Shown here: positions 26,426 to 34,427 of the stretch, one piece after another
How positions within the stretch are numbered: position 1 is the stretch's first letter
Layout of the letters: each line of letters starts with the position of its first letter
NCBI RefSeq assembly: GCF_002887735.1
Contig: NZ_PKQP01000001.1
Coordinates: 1-64,000, forward strand
Direction: 5' to 3'
Length of the DNA: 64,000 nucleotides
Origin: Stenotrophomonas bentonitica
GTDB lineage: Bacteria > Pseudomonadota > Gammaproteobacteria > Xanthomonadales > Xanthomonadaceae
The notes under the pieces: model-generated
What the model was told of the DNA's origin: nothing
What the model saw: only the letters and a program-made list of their open reading frames with translations
Database searches by the model: none
Position numbers and translations under genes: made by a program

Positions 26426-26800
26426 TCAGGCGGAGAGCTTCTCTTGAAGCTCAGTGATCGCGCGATGGATGTCTTTGAGACGGAACGGCTTCTCCATCAC
26501 CGGAGCGCGCTTGAACCGCTCAGGCAGGGCGGTCTTCCCAAACCCCGTCGTAAAGATAAACGGAATTCCACGCTCCATGAGAACGTCTGCAACAGGAAAC
26601 GACTCTTGACCATGCAAATTGACGTCGAGCATGGCGACATCAAACGCGACGCTTTTCGCACGCTCTAGTGCCTCCGGTAGATACTCTGCCTTCTCTCCGA
26701 CGGCGTAGCCCAAGCTCTTGATCGATTCCTCGAGCACATACATCAAGCTCGGCTCATCCTCGACCAAGAACACACTCACTCCTCCAAATCCGTCTGCCAT
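26426..26800 (-). CDS. Single-domain response regulator
   Basis: A stand-alone receiver of about 124 residues from ATG 26800. The acidic pocket (VFLVEDEPSLMYV), phospho-acceptor Asp (DVAMLDVNLHGQ), the Thr in PFIFTTGFGK, and the Lys in PVMEKPFRL are all present. There is no output domain, so it must act by protein contact or in a phosphorelay. It is divergent from the histidine kinase at 26962. A frameshifted relative with the same PVADxL signature lies at 15256-15734. It is probably the partner of the neighbouring kinase. Confidence 0.9.
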   Translation of the reverse strand: MADGFGGVSVFLVEDEPSLMYVLEESIKSLGYAVGEKAEYLPEALERAKSVAFDVAMLDVNLHGQESFPVADVLMERGIPFIFTTGFGKTALPERFKRAPVMEKPFRLKDIHRAITELQEKLSA

Positions 26801-26961
26801 AAGGCTACCCTCCCGCGCTTTGCGTTTTCCATGCAAGCCTAGTGTGAAGGCGGAGCCGTTTAGTTGTGTAAAGAGGGCATCAAAGTGCGCATGACGTACG
26901 GTTTTTTACGATTCCTTTACAAACTCTCCCTTAGGGTGAAGCGATCTCGGGGAGGATAGAC

Positions 26962-28103
26962 GTGACTGAGTTGCAGCACCCCAAAGATGTGTTCAATGAC
27001 GAGTCCCGGCAGTTCGCCCTTCTGATCAACTCCGTCACCGACTATGCAATCTATATGCTGGACACGCATGGCGTAATCCGGACCTGGAACCCTGGCGGGC
27101 AGCGAATCAAGGGCTACACCGCCGTGGACGTCATTGGGACGAACTTCTCTCGCTTCTACTTGCCCGACGATGCCGCAGCCGGCGTGCCCGAGCGCAATCT
27201 CCGGACGGCAGCTACTGAGGGGCGATGCATCGAAGATGGGTGGCGGGTTCGCCAAGATGGTTCCCGCTTCTTGGCGAGCGTTGTGATCGACCCTATCTGG
27301 GTCGACGGCGTCTTGGTCGGATACGCCAAGGTGACTCGCGACATCACCGAGCGACATGACGCTCAAGAGCGGTTGCAGCAGGTCCAACATAGCCTTCTTC
27401 AAGCGCAGAAGATGGAAGCGATTGGGAAGCTGACTCTTGGGTTGGCCCATGATTTCAATAATCTATTGACCATCATCGTCAACTGCCTTGATCTCATTAG
27501 CGTGCGTGTCAAAGACGGGCCCGCTGCCAAGCTGATTGAGACCGCTCTGCGCGCGGCCGAGCGTGGCGCGCTTCTCTCTAGGCAGTTGCTAACGTTCGGC
27601 CGAGGCCAAAAGCTATCTCCTGAGCGCTTGGATTTGACTGCCTCCCTTCGTCAATCCCAAGAATCTTAGAGCGCTCTGCGGGAGAGGCGGTCAAGTTGGT
27701 CTTCGACCTCCATGAGGATCTTCCCTGCGTATTCGTCGACAAGGCACAGCTAGAGGCGGCGGTGCTGAACTTGGTATGCAACAGCCGCGACGCGATGCCC
27801 AACGGCGGCACAATTACGATTTCGACAGGCGCAAGGGAAGCGCGCGATCCTGCCTCAGCCAATGGCGCCCTCGAGCAGCTCGTCTGCTTGACCGTTGAGG
27901 ATGATGGCGAGGGCATCCCAATCTCTCATCAGGCTCGCGTTTTCGAGCCGTTCTTCACAACTAAGCCGGTAGGACGGGGCAGCGGTCTAGGGCTCAGCCA
28001 AGTCTTTGGTTTCACGAAACAATCGGGGGGCTTTCCCCAACTGAGCAGCGTTCCGGGAGAAGGCACCCGCATCGTGCTCTGCTTTCCTATCCACGAGCCT
28101 TGA
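26962..28103 (+). pseudogene. PAS histidine kinase interrupted by a frameshift
   Basis: The first frame (GTG 26962, good GGGGAGGA site) encodes a PAS sensor (about 18-135, FALLINSVTDYAIYMLDTHGVIRTWNPG ... VTRDITER) and the dimerisation/phospho-acceptor helix with His in GLAHDFNNLLTII, stopping at 27669. The ATPase continues in another frame from about 27650: ILERSAGEAVKLVFD, the N box LNLVCNSRDAMPNGG, the G box DDGEGIP, and FEPFFTTKPVGRGSGLGLSQVFGF, ending at 28103. One base change around 27640-27660 would restore a single kinase of about 380 residues. As read, phosphotransfer should be lost. The response regulator gene starts one base after the stop. Confidence 0.8.
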
Positions 28104-28104
28104 T

Positions 28105-28461
28105 ATGACCATTAATTTGCTGTTCGTTGAAGACGAAGACGATTTGCGCACGGTGGTGGCCCAAGCGTTGTCCGAACAAGGATTCGCGGTCACCCCTGCA
28201 TCCGATGGAATGGAAGCGATCGCTCAGTTGAGGGGTGGAACGCAATACGCCGTAGTCGTCACAGACGTGAGCATGCCCGGTGGCATTTCAGGCCTGGATG
28301 TGGCTGCGCAGGTTGCCGAGACACAGCCCGGCGCCCGGGTTCTGGTGGTATCGGGCCTTCAACGATCCCAGCTCCCCCCCATCCCGGCGTCCGTGCGTTT
28401 TTTGCCCAAACCCTATCGCTTTAAACAGCTGGTCACGGCGATCCACGAGCAGCTGGAGTAA
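28105..28461 (+). CDS. Response regulator receiver protein
   Basis: A 118-residue single receiver domain: LLFVEDEDDLRTVVAQALSEQGF, phospho-acceptor Asp in VVVTDVSMPGG, VLVVSG, and the conserved Lys in RFLPKPYR. No effector domain follows. Its ATG is one base after the kinase stop, so the two were translationally coupled. Two receivers flank one kinase here, which suggests the kinase fed both before it was frameshifted. Confidence 0.92.
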   Translation: MTINLLFVEDEDDLRTVVAQALSEQGFAVTPASDGMEAIAQLRGGTQYAVVVTDVSMPGGISGLDVAAQVAETQPGARVLVVSGLQRSQLPPIPASVRFLPKPYRFKQLVTAIHEQLE

Positions 28462-28541
28462 GCCGTAAGGCCATGCGCCGACGCCGCGACCACCCTGGTT
28501 AAGCTGCCCAACACCAGAGCGCTCGCTGACGGCATACCCTG

Positions 28542-28832
28542 CTAGTCGGTCAAGACGCATTGTCGGAGGTGCTCCACCTTGCTGTGTCTGGTCACGAGCA
28601 TGGACGCGAAGAAGCCCCTGCTGCCGTCGGATGGCTCAAAGGCCACAACAACTTCTATCCAAAAGCCCGACGTTATGCCGCTCGCCACATCGAACTGCGC
28701 CGCAGGTACCCTCTGGCTCCGCACCAGTCCGTGCTTCGCTAGAAAGCGCTCTAGGTGCGCCCGAGAACGCAAGCCATCCAGTTCCCCACATACCGACATC
28801 AGATGTTCTTTGCCCGCGTCCACTTCGTGCAT
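28542..28832 (-). CDS. Hypothetical protein
   Basis: A 96-residue frame (ATG 28832; ATG 28799 is an alternative beginning MSVCGELDG). The composition is protein-like, with a predicted helix (AHLERFLAKHGLV), a hydrophobic strand (FWIEVVVAFEP) and a C-terminal helix. No family is recognised and the ribosome site is weak. It lies on the minus strand next to another unknown gene whose ribosome site is strong. Moderate doubt remains about whether it is expressed. Confidence 0.45.
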   Translation of the reverse strand: MHEVDAGKEHLMSVCGELDGLRSRAHLERFLAKHGLVRSQRVPAAQFDVASGITSGFWIEVVVAFEPSDGSRGFFASMLVTRHSKVEHLRQCVLTD

Positions 28833-28943
28833 GGGTGACGGCGTCTCCGGCCCAGGGCAGTTGTTAGAAGCCTATCTGGACTCGCTGAATTTTCCAACGG
28901 GGTCCATGAGCAAATTAGGCCGGAGCCAGCTTTCCCCATTCGC

Positions 28944-29324
28944 TCAGGCACCGCTGCCCATGGAGACGGCAACGCGTGCGGTGGACGCGGGCGGAATACG
29001 AGTTGTAGCCCCCTCTGCCCCTGGCGAGCCACCACTGCCGGGCTCAAGCCTTTCTTGAACTGCTGCAAGCAAGCGGCTGACTCGCCGGGCAGCGCCCCCG
29101 AGGCTCGGTTCCAGTCCCACAACGTAGACAAAGCAACCGTCGAACTTTGCGGAGGCAGACTCAAGCCCTTCCGTGTCGGACATTTCGCGCTTGAGAGCCT
29201 TGAGCCAGCCCTTGGGCGGCTCAGACTCCAACTCCACCACGACCGCTGCTTCGCCGAAGTCCAGCGGCATCACCTCGAGCCTCAAGACCTTCGGAATCGA
29301 CGAAATCTTTGATGAACTGCCCAT
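28944..29324 (-). CDS. Hypothetical protein, family A member 2
   Basis: A 126-residue protein with a very strong ribosome site (AGAGGAGGACGGCA before the ATG). Residues 11-91 align gap-free with the protein at 24636-24980: strand PKVLRLEVMPLDFG, helix around GWLKALKREMS, strands SAKFDGCFVYVVGL, helix SRLLAAVQE. Twenty-one of 81 positions are identical by my count. The C-terminal 35 residues (Gly/Pro/Thr-rich) are unrelated and possibly disordered. The fold looks like a small alpha/beta domain; function is unknown. The shared upstream TTTGACGCGAC suggests common regulation with member 1. Confidence 0.75.
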   Translation of the reverse strand: MGSSSKISSIPKVLRLEVMPLDFGEAAVVVELESEPPKGWLKALKREMSDTEGLESASAKFDGCFVYVVGLEPSLGGAARRVSRLLAAVQERLEPGSGGSPGAEGATTRIPPASTARVAVSMGSGA

Positions 29325-29376
29325 TGCCGTCCTCCTCTAGAGCAATGGAGGAAAAGTATGCGCAGCCACTGCAAAG

Positions 29377-29387
29377 GTCGCGTCAAA
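29377..29387 (-). promoter_or_regulatory. Second copy of the shared upstream motif
   Basis: TTTGACGCGAC on the minus strand, about 52 bases before the ATG at 29324, identical over 11 bases to the motif at 25043-25053 in front of the paralogous gene. Confidence 0.4.
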
Positions 29388-29518
29388 ATTGGGCTCGCGC
29401 CCTGCGAGGCGGCAACGGGGATCTCTACGCACGGCCTTAGAAGGTGTGGCTGAGCCACACATTCACCTGTTCATAGATTGTTGGGAGCCAGGCCCGCTGG
29501 AGGGAAGCGCTTCACGGG

Positions 29519-30238
29519 GTGCAAGCGGCTCAAGGGCTAATTTGGCCAGCAGCCTGCTTACATGCGTCAATCCCTGGGAACAACCTCTACGTGCTTCAGA
29601 ATCTGCTTCATTTCGCGCCCCTGATAACCGCAGCCATGACCTGCGTGACAGCCTTGATCTGGGTCGTCTATCTGAGCTTCTTCCTACGCAGCTATCGCCG
29701 GCAGCAGCGACCCTCCATCCTGATCACGTCGGGCGCGGGTAAGGACTTGGATGCGCACTGCTTCGTGACCAACCTGGGGCTAGAACCGGTATACCTGCTC
29801 GATGTTGTCATCGATCTGATTGACCCTACTGGCAAGGTCGTGCGCGCGGTCATTCCCGAACGCACAGAGCGCTGGAGCCAAGCTGTTCCCGGAGACGATG
29901 ATGATGTCCGTCGTGCGACCAACGTCGGGGCGCTCAGCAGTGGCGGCGAAAGAGACCTTGGACGATTCCGGACGCTGATCGAGCGCGCCAGCACGGAGAA
30001 TCCGGACATCGCCGCCGAGACCGCCTTCACCAGTCTGGAAGTGACCGTGGTGACGGTCACCGCCAGCCAAGCAGAGCTCTGTGGGGCTTCGCGCTGCTAT
30101 TGCATTGAGCACCGCGAGGCTGGCCAAGCTCGATTGAGAGCAAGAACCATTAAAGCCCGACAGTTGCAGGGGTTCTTTGCGCGTCGAAGCCTGACTCGCT
30201 TGTTGACCGCCCAGCTGAAATCCTTGGACACAGCATAA
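29519..30238 (+). CDS. Membrane-anchored hypothetical protein
   Basis: Up to 239 residues from GTG 29519; the true start may be later (a GTG near 29591 or ATG 29636), since no ribosome site is clear. One membrane helix (about 35-56, ITAAMTCVTALIWVVYLSFFL) is followed by a basic SYRRQQRP stop-transfer and a cytoplasmic domain beginning with beta strands (PSILITSGAGKDLDAHCFVTNLGLEPVYLLDVVIDLIDP). The C-terminus is basic. This layout is seen in many small membrane proteins of islands; I cannot name a family. A 260-residue antisense frame overlaps it but looks like a shadow. Confidence 0.65.
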   Translation: MQAAQGLIWPAACLHASIPGNNLYVLQNLLHFAPLITAAMTCVTALIWVVYLSFFLRSYRRQQRPSILITSGAGKDLDAHCFVTNLGLEPVYLLDVVIDLIDPTGKVVRAVIPERTERWSQAVPGDDDDVRRATNVGALSSGGERDLGRFRTLIERASTENPDIAAETAFTSLEVTVVTVTASQAELCGASRCYCIEHREAGQARLRARTIKARQLQGFFARRSLTRLLTAQLKSLDTA

Positions 30239-30817
30239 CCAGCATCGCAGCCACTGGCGCGACTTTGCCATTTCGGAGGATGTCGAAAAGGCACTGTGCG
30301 CTTTGGTCTGCACCGGCTCATTGCTATCGCGGCCTGGTTGCACCTTGGGCGCCCCCTTACGCCATTCGCGCAGGCGAGCAAGACGGCCGCCTGAGACCTG
30401 CGCCGAAGTGTTTGCACCGCCTTTTCTGTGCCGACGGGCGATGATGGTGCCCGTGTGGTTGAAGACCGCCACATCGTTGAGGAAAGCGCCGGTGCCCATT
30501 GAGCCGCCTGCTGAGACGGGCAACGACGAACTCGCGGCGCCAGCGGACTTGCGTTCATCCACTTGGATAGCCGACGCCGCATCTTGTCCGACGCCTACCG
30601 CGGCGAGCTCCCGGACTAAGGGTCGAAGGTGGCAGCGGCTGGGCAGATCAAGCCGAGATCACTGCCCGTGATGCCCGGAGTGACGGCCAAACACAACGAC
30701 TCCGGAGTCGTTCTGAATGCCAACAGAGCCCGCGCCGGTCGCATGGATTGCACTGACCGGATGGGAGGCGCATTCCGGTCAGAGCGCAGCCACGTCCGTG
30801 ATCGACGCTGTCCCCTT
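30239..30817 (-). other. 579-base stretch without a supported gene
   Basis: Minus-strand frames contain short protein-like pieces (SGVVVFGRH near 30690; MGTGAFLNDVAVFNHTGTIIAR near 30500) but they lie in different frames and are broken by stops. They could be remains of a gene downstream of the Ntn-hydrolase-like gene. Plus-strand frames look random. I would not annotate a protein here. Confidence 0.45.
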
Positions 30818-31393
30818 CTACAAGACAGCGACCAGCAAGCGCCCGCCGGCAACGGACCGACCAACGCTCTCGTTGAGATAGGCCGCTTGCAGCCGGCCGG
30901 CCTCCAAAACTGCCCTGAGTTCGAAGCTGTCCGGACGTCCACGCAATGGCTCCCCAGGTGACGCAACGCCGCCGTCCAATGGCTGCACCCGTGCCGGACC
31001 ACCGTCCGCATCCTTGGCATACACCGTGGCCACCATCCGGCCGTTCTTAGGTGACCACCCGCCCAGAACAAGCTCACTATGCAAGATGTCCCCAGCAATG
31101 CCCGCTTCCGCTGCCGCCCGAATATAGTCCGGCCAAAGATGGTCCATGACCAGCCCCAGCTCGGCCATGAGCTGCTCCATGGTGAAGTCGGCACGGAAGC
31201 TGGCTCGAAGGCAGAGCTCGTAGATCTTCAAGAAAAACTGGGCGGAGCCGCGACTGGCCAGCACCAGGTTGTGCTGCGGGATGAGCAGCAGCTTGGCGCC
31301 CACCGATGGCTTCTGAGTCAGGGCGTCCTCGGCCCATGTATCGACCGCAACAAGTAGTTGGTCGGGGCGCAGCAACACATTGAGAATGCTCAT
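30818..31393 (-). CDS. Proteasome/HslV-like Ntn-hydrolase family protein (predicted)
   Basis: A 191-residue protein from ATG 31393. After removal of Met1 the chain starts with Ser, and the residues at positions 17 and 33 are Asp and Lys (LLVAVDTW; SVGAKLLLI), with Gly at 48 in LASRGSAQFF. This is the spacing of Thr1, Asp17, Lys33 and Gly48 in HslV and proteasome beta subunits. The order of strands and helices (SILNVLLRPDQLLVAVD, KLLLIPQHNLVLASRG, FTMEQLMAELGLVMDHLW, HSELVLGGWSP, GRMVATVYAKD) also fits that sandwich fold. Overall identity to HslV is low, so this is a structural inference from motif spacing. A peptidase, an amidohydrolase or an inactive relative are all possible. No HslU- or Mpa-like ATPase is nearby. 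The TAG stop is followed by 12 more open codons. Confidence 0.6.
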   Translation of the reverse strand: MSILNVLLRPDQLLVAVDTWAEDALTQKPSVGAKLLLIPQHNLVLASRGSAQFFLKIYELCLRASFRADFTMEQLMAELGLVMDHLWPDYIRAAAEAGIAGDILHSELVLGGWSPKNGRMVATVYAKDADGGPARVQPLDGGVASPGEPLRGRPDSFELRAVLEAGRLQAAYLNESVGRSVAGGRLLVAVL

Positions 31394-31738
31394 CGGATCG
31401 CCCCTGATCAAAAGACGGAGACTATCGCCCACCTAACTTAGCTGTCCACCCGGATCCGCCGACGTCCTCCTATTAGGTGGTATCAGCGCGGCTAGCGACC
31501 AACTGAAACCCGTGGAAGAGCACGTTGAGAAAGCACTCATCTGGGGCCAGAGTGAGAAGGCCAAAGGCGGACATAGGCCTTAGGCAAGCTCCTTCTCACG
31601 GGAGCGTGCGGCCTCATTTCAGCGCGCCTGGAAAGCACTGCCAGCGATCGGGGAGTCAGGCAGATGTAGGAAGCGTTAGCCTCTCAGCCTCGCAGCAAGA
31701 GCACTGGCAGCCCCTCTCACGCGTCTTTTGGGATCCGT
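31394..31738 (+). other. 345-base intergenic stretch
   Basis: It lies between the starts and ends of two minus-strand genes and must hold the promoter of the Ntn-hydrolase-like gene. No gene, repeat or strong hairpin is recognisable; a 157-residue plus-strand frame through it has random-looking composition. Confidence 0.4.
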
Positions 31739-32401
31739 TCAAATTCTCCGCTGTGGCAGCTTGTGCCCTATTACTAGAGGCTTGGTGCAATGATCCAACT
31801 CTTCCCGGACAGCATCGGACTGCCGAAGTGCTCGGTACGCATCCATGCAACTCCGATCGGTCTCCGTTATCCACCGATCAAATAGCCTCGTATCGCCCCC
31901 ATCGAAGATATGCACGGCAGCCGGCCACCTCTTCTCGAGCAGCGCGACACGAAACGCGGAGACAAGCGACTTGTTGGGCGGACGATACGCCAACATGATC
32001 TCATCGATGAAATCCACAGCCCCGACACTTCCAGCGGCATAAAGTGATTTCACCAACGCAGGTCGCTCAGCGAACCGTGATGCCTCGAAAAGCAATTGGT
32101 GGCCGGTCGCGATCTGACTGTCCTTGATCGCTGCCGCCAACGCCCCGTCAAGGGCATCGGCGGCATCGGGAAGAGCACTTTGAATGATCATCGAGGCAAT
32201 ATTGGCATGGCCCAGACCTGCGGCCACTCTCAACGCATGCTGCGCGCTCCTCCCATCCGACAGAGATGCCAGCGCCAGCCTCACAGCAGAACAGTCGCCC
32301 CTCACCACTGCAATCAACAGACGGCGGCGTTGTTCCTCGTCTTGGCCTGGCTCAAGATCAGACGGAGTCGCCGATCTTTCGGAATTCGAAGCTTGATCCA
32401 T
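31739..32401 (-). CDS. Ankyrin-like repeat protein (short)
   Basis: A 220-residue soluble protein of helix-turn-helix repeats: RRLLIAVVRGDCSAVRLALASL, HALRVAAGLGHANIASMIIQSA, GALAAAIKDSQIATGHQLLFEA, VKSLYAAGSVGAVDFIDEIMLAY and SAFRVALLEKRWPAAVHIFDG. Only the second repeat has the ankyrin-typical AAGLGHANIAS; the others are degenerate. It resembles the larger ankyrin protein at 34687-35769 and is probably a family member. Ankyrin folds mediate protein binding, and the partner is unknown. ATG 32401 begins the frame; the N-terminus is acidic and Ser-rich. Confidence 0.65.
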   Translation of the reverse strand: MDQASNSERSATPSDLEPGQDEEQRRRLLIAVVRGDCSAVRLALASLSDGRSAQHALRVAAGLGHANIASMIIQSALPDAADALDGALAAAIKDSQIATGHQLLFEASRFAERPALVKSLYAAGSVGAVDFIDEIMLAYRPPNKSLVSAFRVALLEKRWPAAVHIFDGGDTRLFDRWITETDRSCMDAYRALRQSDAVREELDHCTKPLVIGHKLPQRRI

Positions 32402-32560
32402 TCATCCACGTTAACTTAACGTCCTTAACTGTCAACGTGTGCTGCAGCGCCCTCCTGAAAGCTGCGACCTGCCGGAAAAAGAGAGCCGCAACGCGAGGAC
32501 ATGCACGGCAAGGGCCTTCAATTCAACCCTTGGGACCGATGCGGGCAAGAGCCCTCTCTG

Positions 32561-32794
32561 TCATTCGTAGTCTTCCACGTTCGCGATGTCCAACTCGTAG
32601 TTGCTTGCGATGAGCATGCCATCTTCGCTCAAGCTCTCGATCGTGGGCTTATTCACCCATTCCTCGATGGCAAATGACGCATCCGACAGGACCGCCTCCT
32701 TGGCCATCCTCAAGGCGTCTTCCGGACTTTCAGCTTCGACTTCCAAATAGTGCGCGCACTGCGCCAGACCATTGAACTCGACTTCGTACTTCAT
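32561..32794 (-). CDS. Small acidic hypothetical protein
   Basis: A 77-residue protein, MKYEVEFNGLAQCAHYLEVEAESPEDALRMAKEAV..., with AGGAGAAG before the ATG. It begins with a beta strand, then a helix with the motif ESPEDALRMAKEAVLS found in several small proteins carried by mobile elements, and ends with two short strands (MLIASNYELDIANVEDYE). It is strongly acidic. I cannot name the family. Its place in the dark cluster suggests a small regulatory or antagonistic protein, which is speculation. Confidence 0.65.
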   Translation of the reverse strand: MKYEVEFNGLAQCAHYLEVEAESPEDALRMAKEAVLSDASFAIEEWVNKPTIESLSEDGMLIASNYELDIANVEDYE

Positions 32795-32882
32795 GGGACT
32801 TCTCCTTACCGAGCACCCTGCTCGGCTTCGGAAACAAAGTTACAGTGAGTTGCTTGGACCATCGAGTACGGGCCCGTACCGA

Positions 32883-33551
32883 CTAGCTGACCGTCGATTC
32901 AGGCGATATGACCGTTGCTTCATCGAGCTCCTGCCTATCCAAGATCGCTACCATTTCTGCATGAGCTCGGTCGATATGGATTCGATAGGCTTGTCGCCAT
33001 AGCCGTTTCTCGCGAAGGTTAGTCCAAGGCAAAGTCAATGCTTGATCAACGCCAAGCGCCGCGATCCTGGCGCCGCAGGCAAAGGCCTCTTCTATCGCGT
33101 CCAGATCAAGGGTTGTGATGCCGGCATGGGAGACGATGCGGTTGATCTTCTTCTTGGCGTCGCGCATCACGATAAAGGGCGTTCCGCTTAACGTTCTGCC
33201 AAGACGGCCTTCCAACTCACCTGAAATGGCGTGCACAGACTTATTCACGCGACCGAACCAGGTCAAAAGCTCGCCCTTGCTGATCATTTTCGGCCGACCC
33301 ACACTCTCGGCGAACGGGTTGGAATGTGCGCGCTTTAGAGCTTCAAATTGCCGCCGCGGGATGGCCAAGTAGAATTCAGCCATTGACTGCGTGAAGCGCG
33401 TGGTGCTTGGCGCCTGATCCAAGAACTGACGGACCGTTTGATGGTCCGACCGCGCAACAACGGCCGACCTTTTTCCAGAGTTGGCAATGATCTCTAAGGC
33501 GGAGCGAATGAACCCTTCTTCCAGGCTGTCTTGGTTGCTAACTAAGCTCAT
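32883..33551 (-). CDS. Unrecognised 222-residue protein
   Basis: From ATG 33551 (AGAGTATCGG ahead). Mostly helical and soluble. The N-terminal region (about 1-60) reads like a regulatory helix bundle (GFIRSALEIIANSGKRSAVVARSDHQTVRQFLD). The middle part (about 65-125, FYLAIPRRQFEALKRAHSNPFAESVGRPKMISKGELLTWFGR) recalls antitoxin-type substrate recognition segments but matches no family I know. The C-terminal part is rich in Ala and Arg (ACGARIAALGVDQALTLPW). There is no catalytic motif or membrane helix. It is one of a run of minus-strand unknowns. Confidence 0.6.
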   Translation of the reverse strand: MSLVSNQDSLEEGFIRSALEIIANSGKRSAVVARSDHQTVRQFLDQAPSTTRFTQSMAEFYLAIPRRQFEALKRAHSNPFAESVGRPKMISKGELLTWFGRVNKSVHAISGELEGRLGRTLSGTPFIVMRDAKKKINRIVSHAGITTLDLDAIEEAFACGARIAALGVDQALTLPWTNLREKRLWRQAYRIHIDRAHAEMVAILDRQELDEATVISPESTVS

Positions 33552-33705
33552 CCGATACTCTCTACCGACATTCACAACTGCACGGCCCTACGCTGGCGCA
33601 GCACCCGTCAATGGCCAACAGCCTCGGCCTCACCCCAGTGCGAGTTACAACTAGAGAAGACCGCATCTGTAAATTTCTTAACGCTGCGCCAGCACAGTGC
33701 CGGCT

Positions 33706-34074
33706 TCACATCGAGAAAAGCTTCTTCACCTTGTCGTTCTTCAGTTCCACTTCCTTAACAAGCTCAATCAATTGCGACTTCTCGATCACTGAGTCAGTCA
33801 GCGTAACTAAGAGCTCATTTCCATCAACCACCAGAAGTTCCGGCATGTATCGTTCATAGGCGTAATCGTGATCAGGATCGTCAGCTTTTTTCTCGACAAT
33901 TATAACCTCGTAGTTTTGCCCATCACGCTCGTAGTTTCCAGAATACTGGCGAAAAGCTCGCGAGGCATTAAAGATCAAATCGGAATGGGCGTCCTTCCTC
34001 ACCTGCTTCCAGGTAATCGCCCCCTGATCTGTCTTTAACACGATATCGTCAAACAACATTTCATACTTGTTCAT
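33706..34074 (-). CDS. Hypothetical soluble protein, coupled to the membrane protein upstream
   Basis: 122 residues from ATG 34074; a longer frame to 34197 runs through the upstream gene. The ATG overlaps the upstream stop as ATGA, so translation is coupled. The protein is acidic, with a repeated strand/helix pattern: KYEMLFDDIVLKTDQGAITWKQV, SDLIFNASRAFRQYSGNYERDGQNYEVIIVEKK, YMPELLVVDGNELLVTLTDSVIEKSQLIELV. This looks like a compact alpha/beta domain of about 115 residues found sporadically in accessory regions; no activity is known to me. Its codons are noticeably more AT-rich than those of neighbouring genes, which suggests a separate origin. Confidence 0.7.
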   Translation of the reverse strand: MNKYEMLFDDIVLKTDQGAITWKQVRKDAHSDLIFNASRAFRQYSGNYERDGQNYEVIIVEKKADDPDHDYAYERYMPELLVVDGNELLVTLTDSVIEKSQLIELVKEVELKNDKVKKLFSM

Positions 34075-34427
34075 AGGTCTTCCTCGCAGTGAGACTTGTA
34101 ATCGTGAAGCCCTTCGATGACAAGCGAGATATCGCCGTCCTTGATGGCTCGCCGGAGACTCCGGACAGTCTTGCTTTTTGCCGTCCAAAATGCCCACAGT
34201 CCCCGAGGAAGATTGTTCTCCAAAGACTTGAACTTGCTTCTTGATGCACTTGATAACGGTACGGCATCAGGCTGGATAGTCAATATCTCATCAAACAAAA
34301 ACCTAAGCCGCGCCCGCCTGCGAGTAGCTACAACCGCGGCACGCACCGATTTAATCAGGAAAAAAGATACCAGCGATATGCCAAGTGACAAAATCGACGC
34401 CCACGATGCCACGTCAGTTAAATCCAT
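34071..34427 (-). CDS. Small membrane protein, first gene of a coupled pair
   Basis: 118 residues from ATG 34427, behind a purine-rich GGGGGGTGTAAA. It has one N-terminal membrane helix (about 8-26, WASILSLGISLVSFFLIKSV), a basic stop-transfer (TRRRARLRFLF), and a cytoplasmic helical domain ending GLHDYKSHCEED. The stop codon overlaps the start of the next gene by ATGA. Function is unknown. The combination of an inner-membrane helix with a translationally coupled acidic partner resembles sensor/effector or toxin/antitoxin layouts, but no motif supports either. The gene is AT-rich relative to its surroundings. Confidence 0.65.
   Translation of the reverse strand: MDLTDVASWASILSLGISLVSFFLIKSVRAAVVATRRRARLRFLFDEILTIQPDAVPLSSASRSKFKSLENNLPRGLWAFWTAKSKTVRSLRRAIKDGDISLVIEGLHDYKSHCEEDL

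Noticed and set aside
29780..30562. A 260-residue minus-strand protein
   Set aside because: Half of it is antisense to the membrane-anchored gene at 29519-30238 and the rest lacks support, although a short piece near 30500 looks protein-like.
32561..34427. A named toxin-antitoxin or known defence system
   Set aside because: The small coupled genes suggest it, but no known toxin, nuclease or antitoxin motif is visible, so no system is named.
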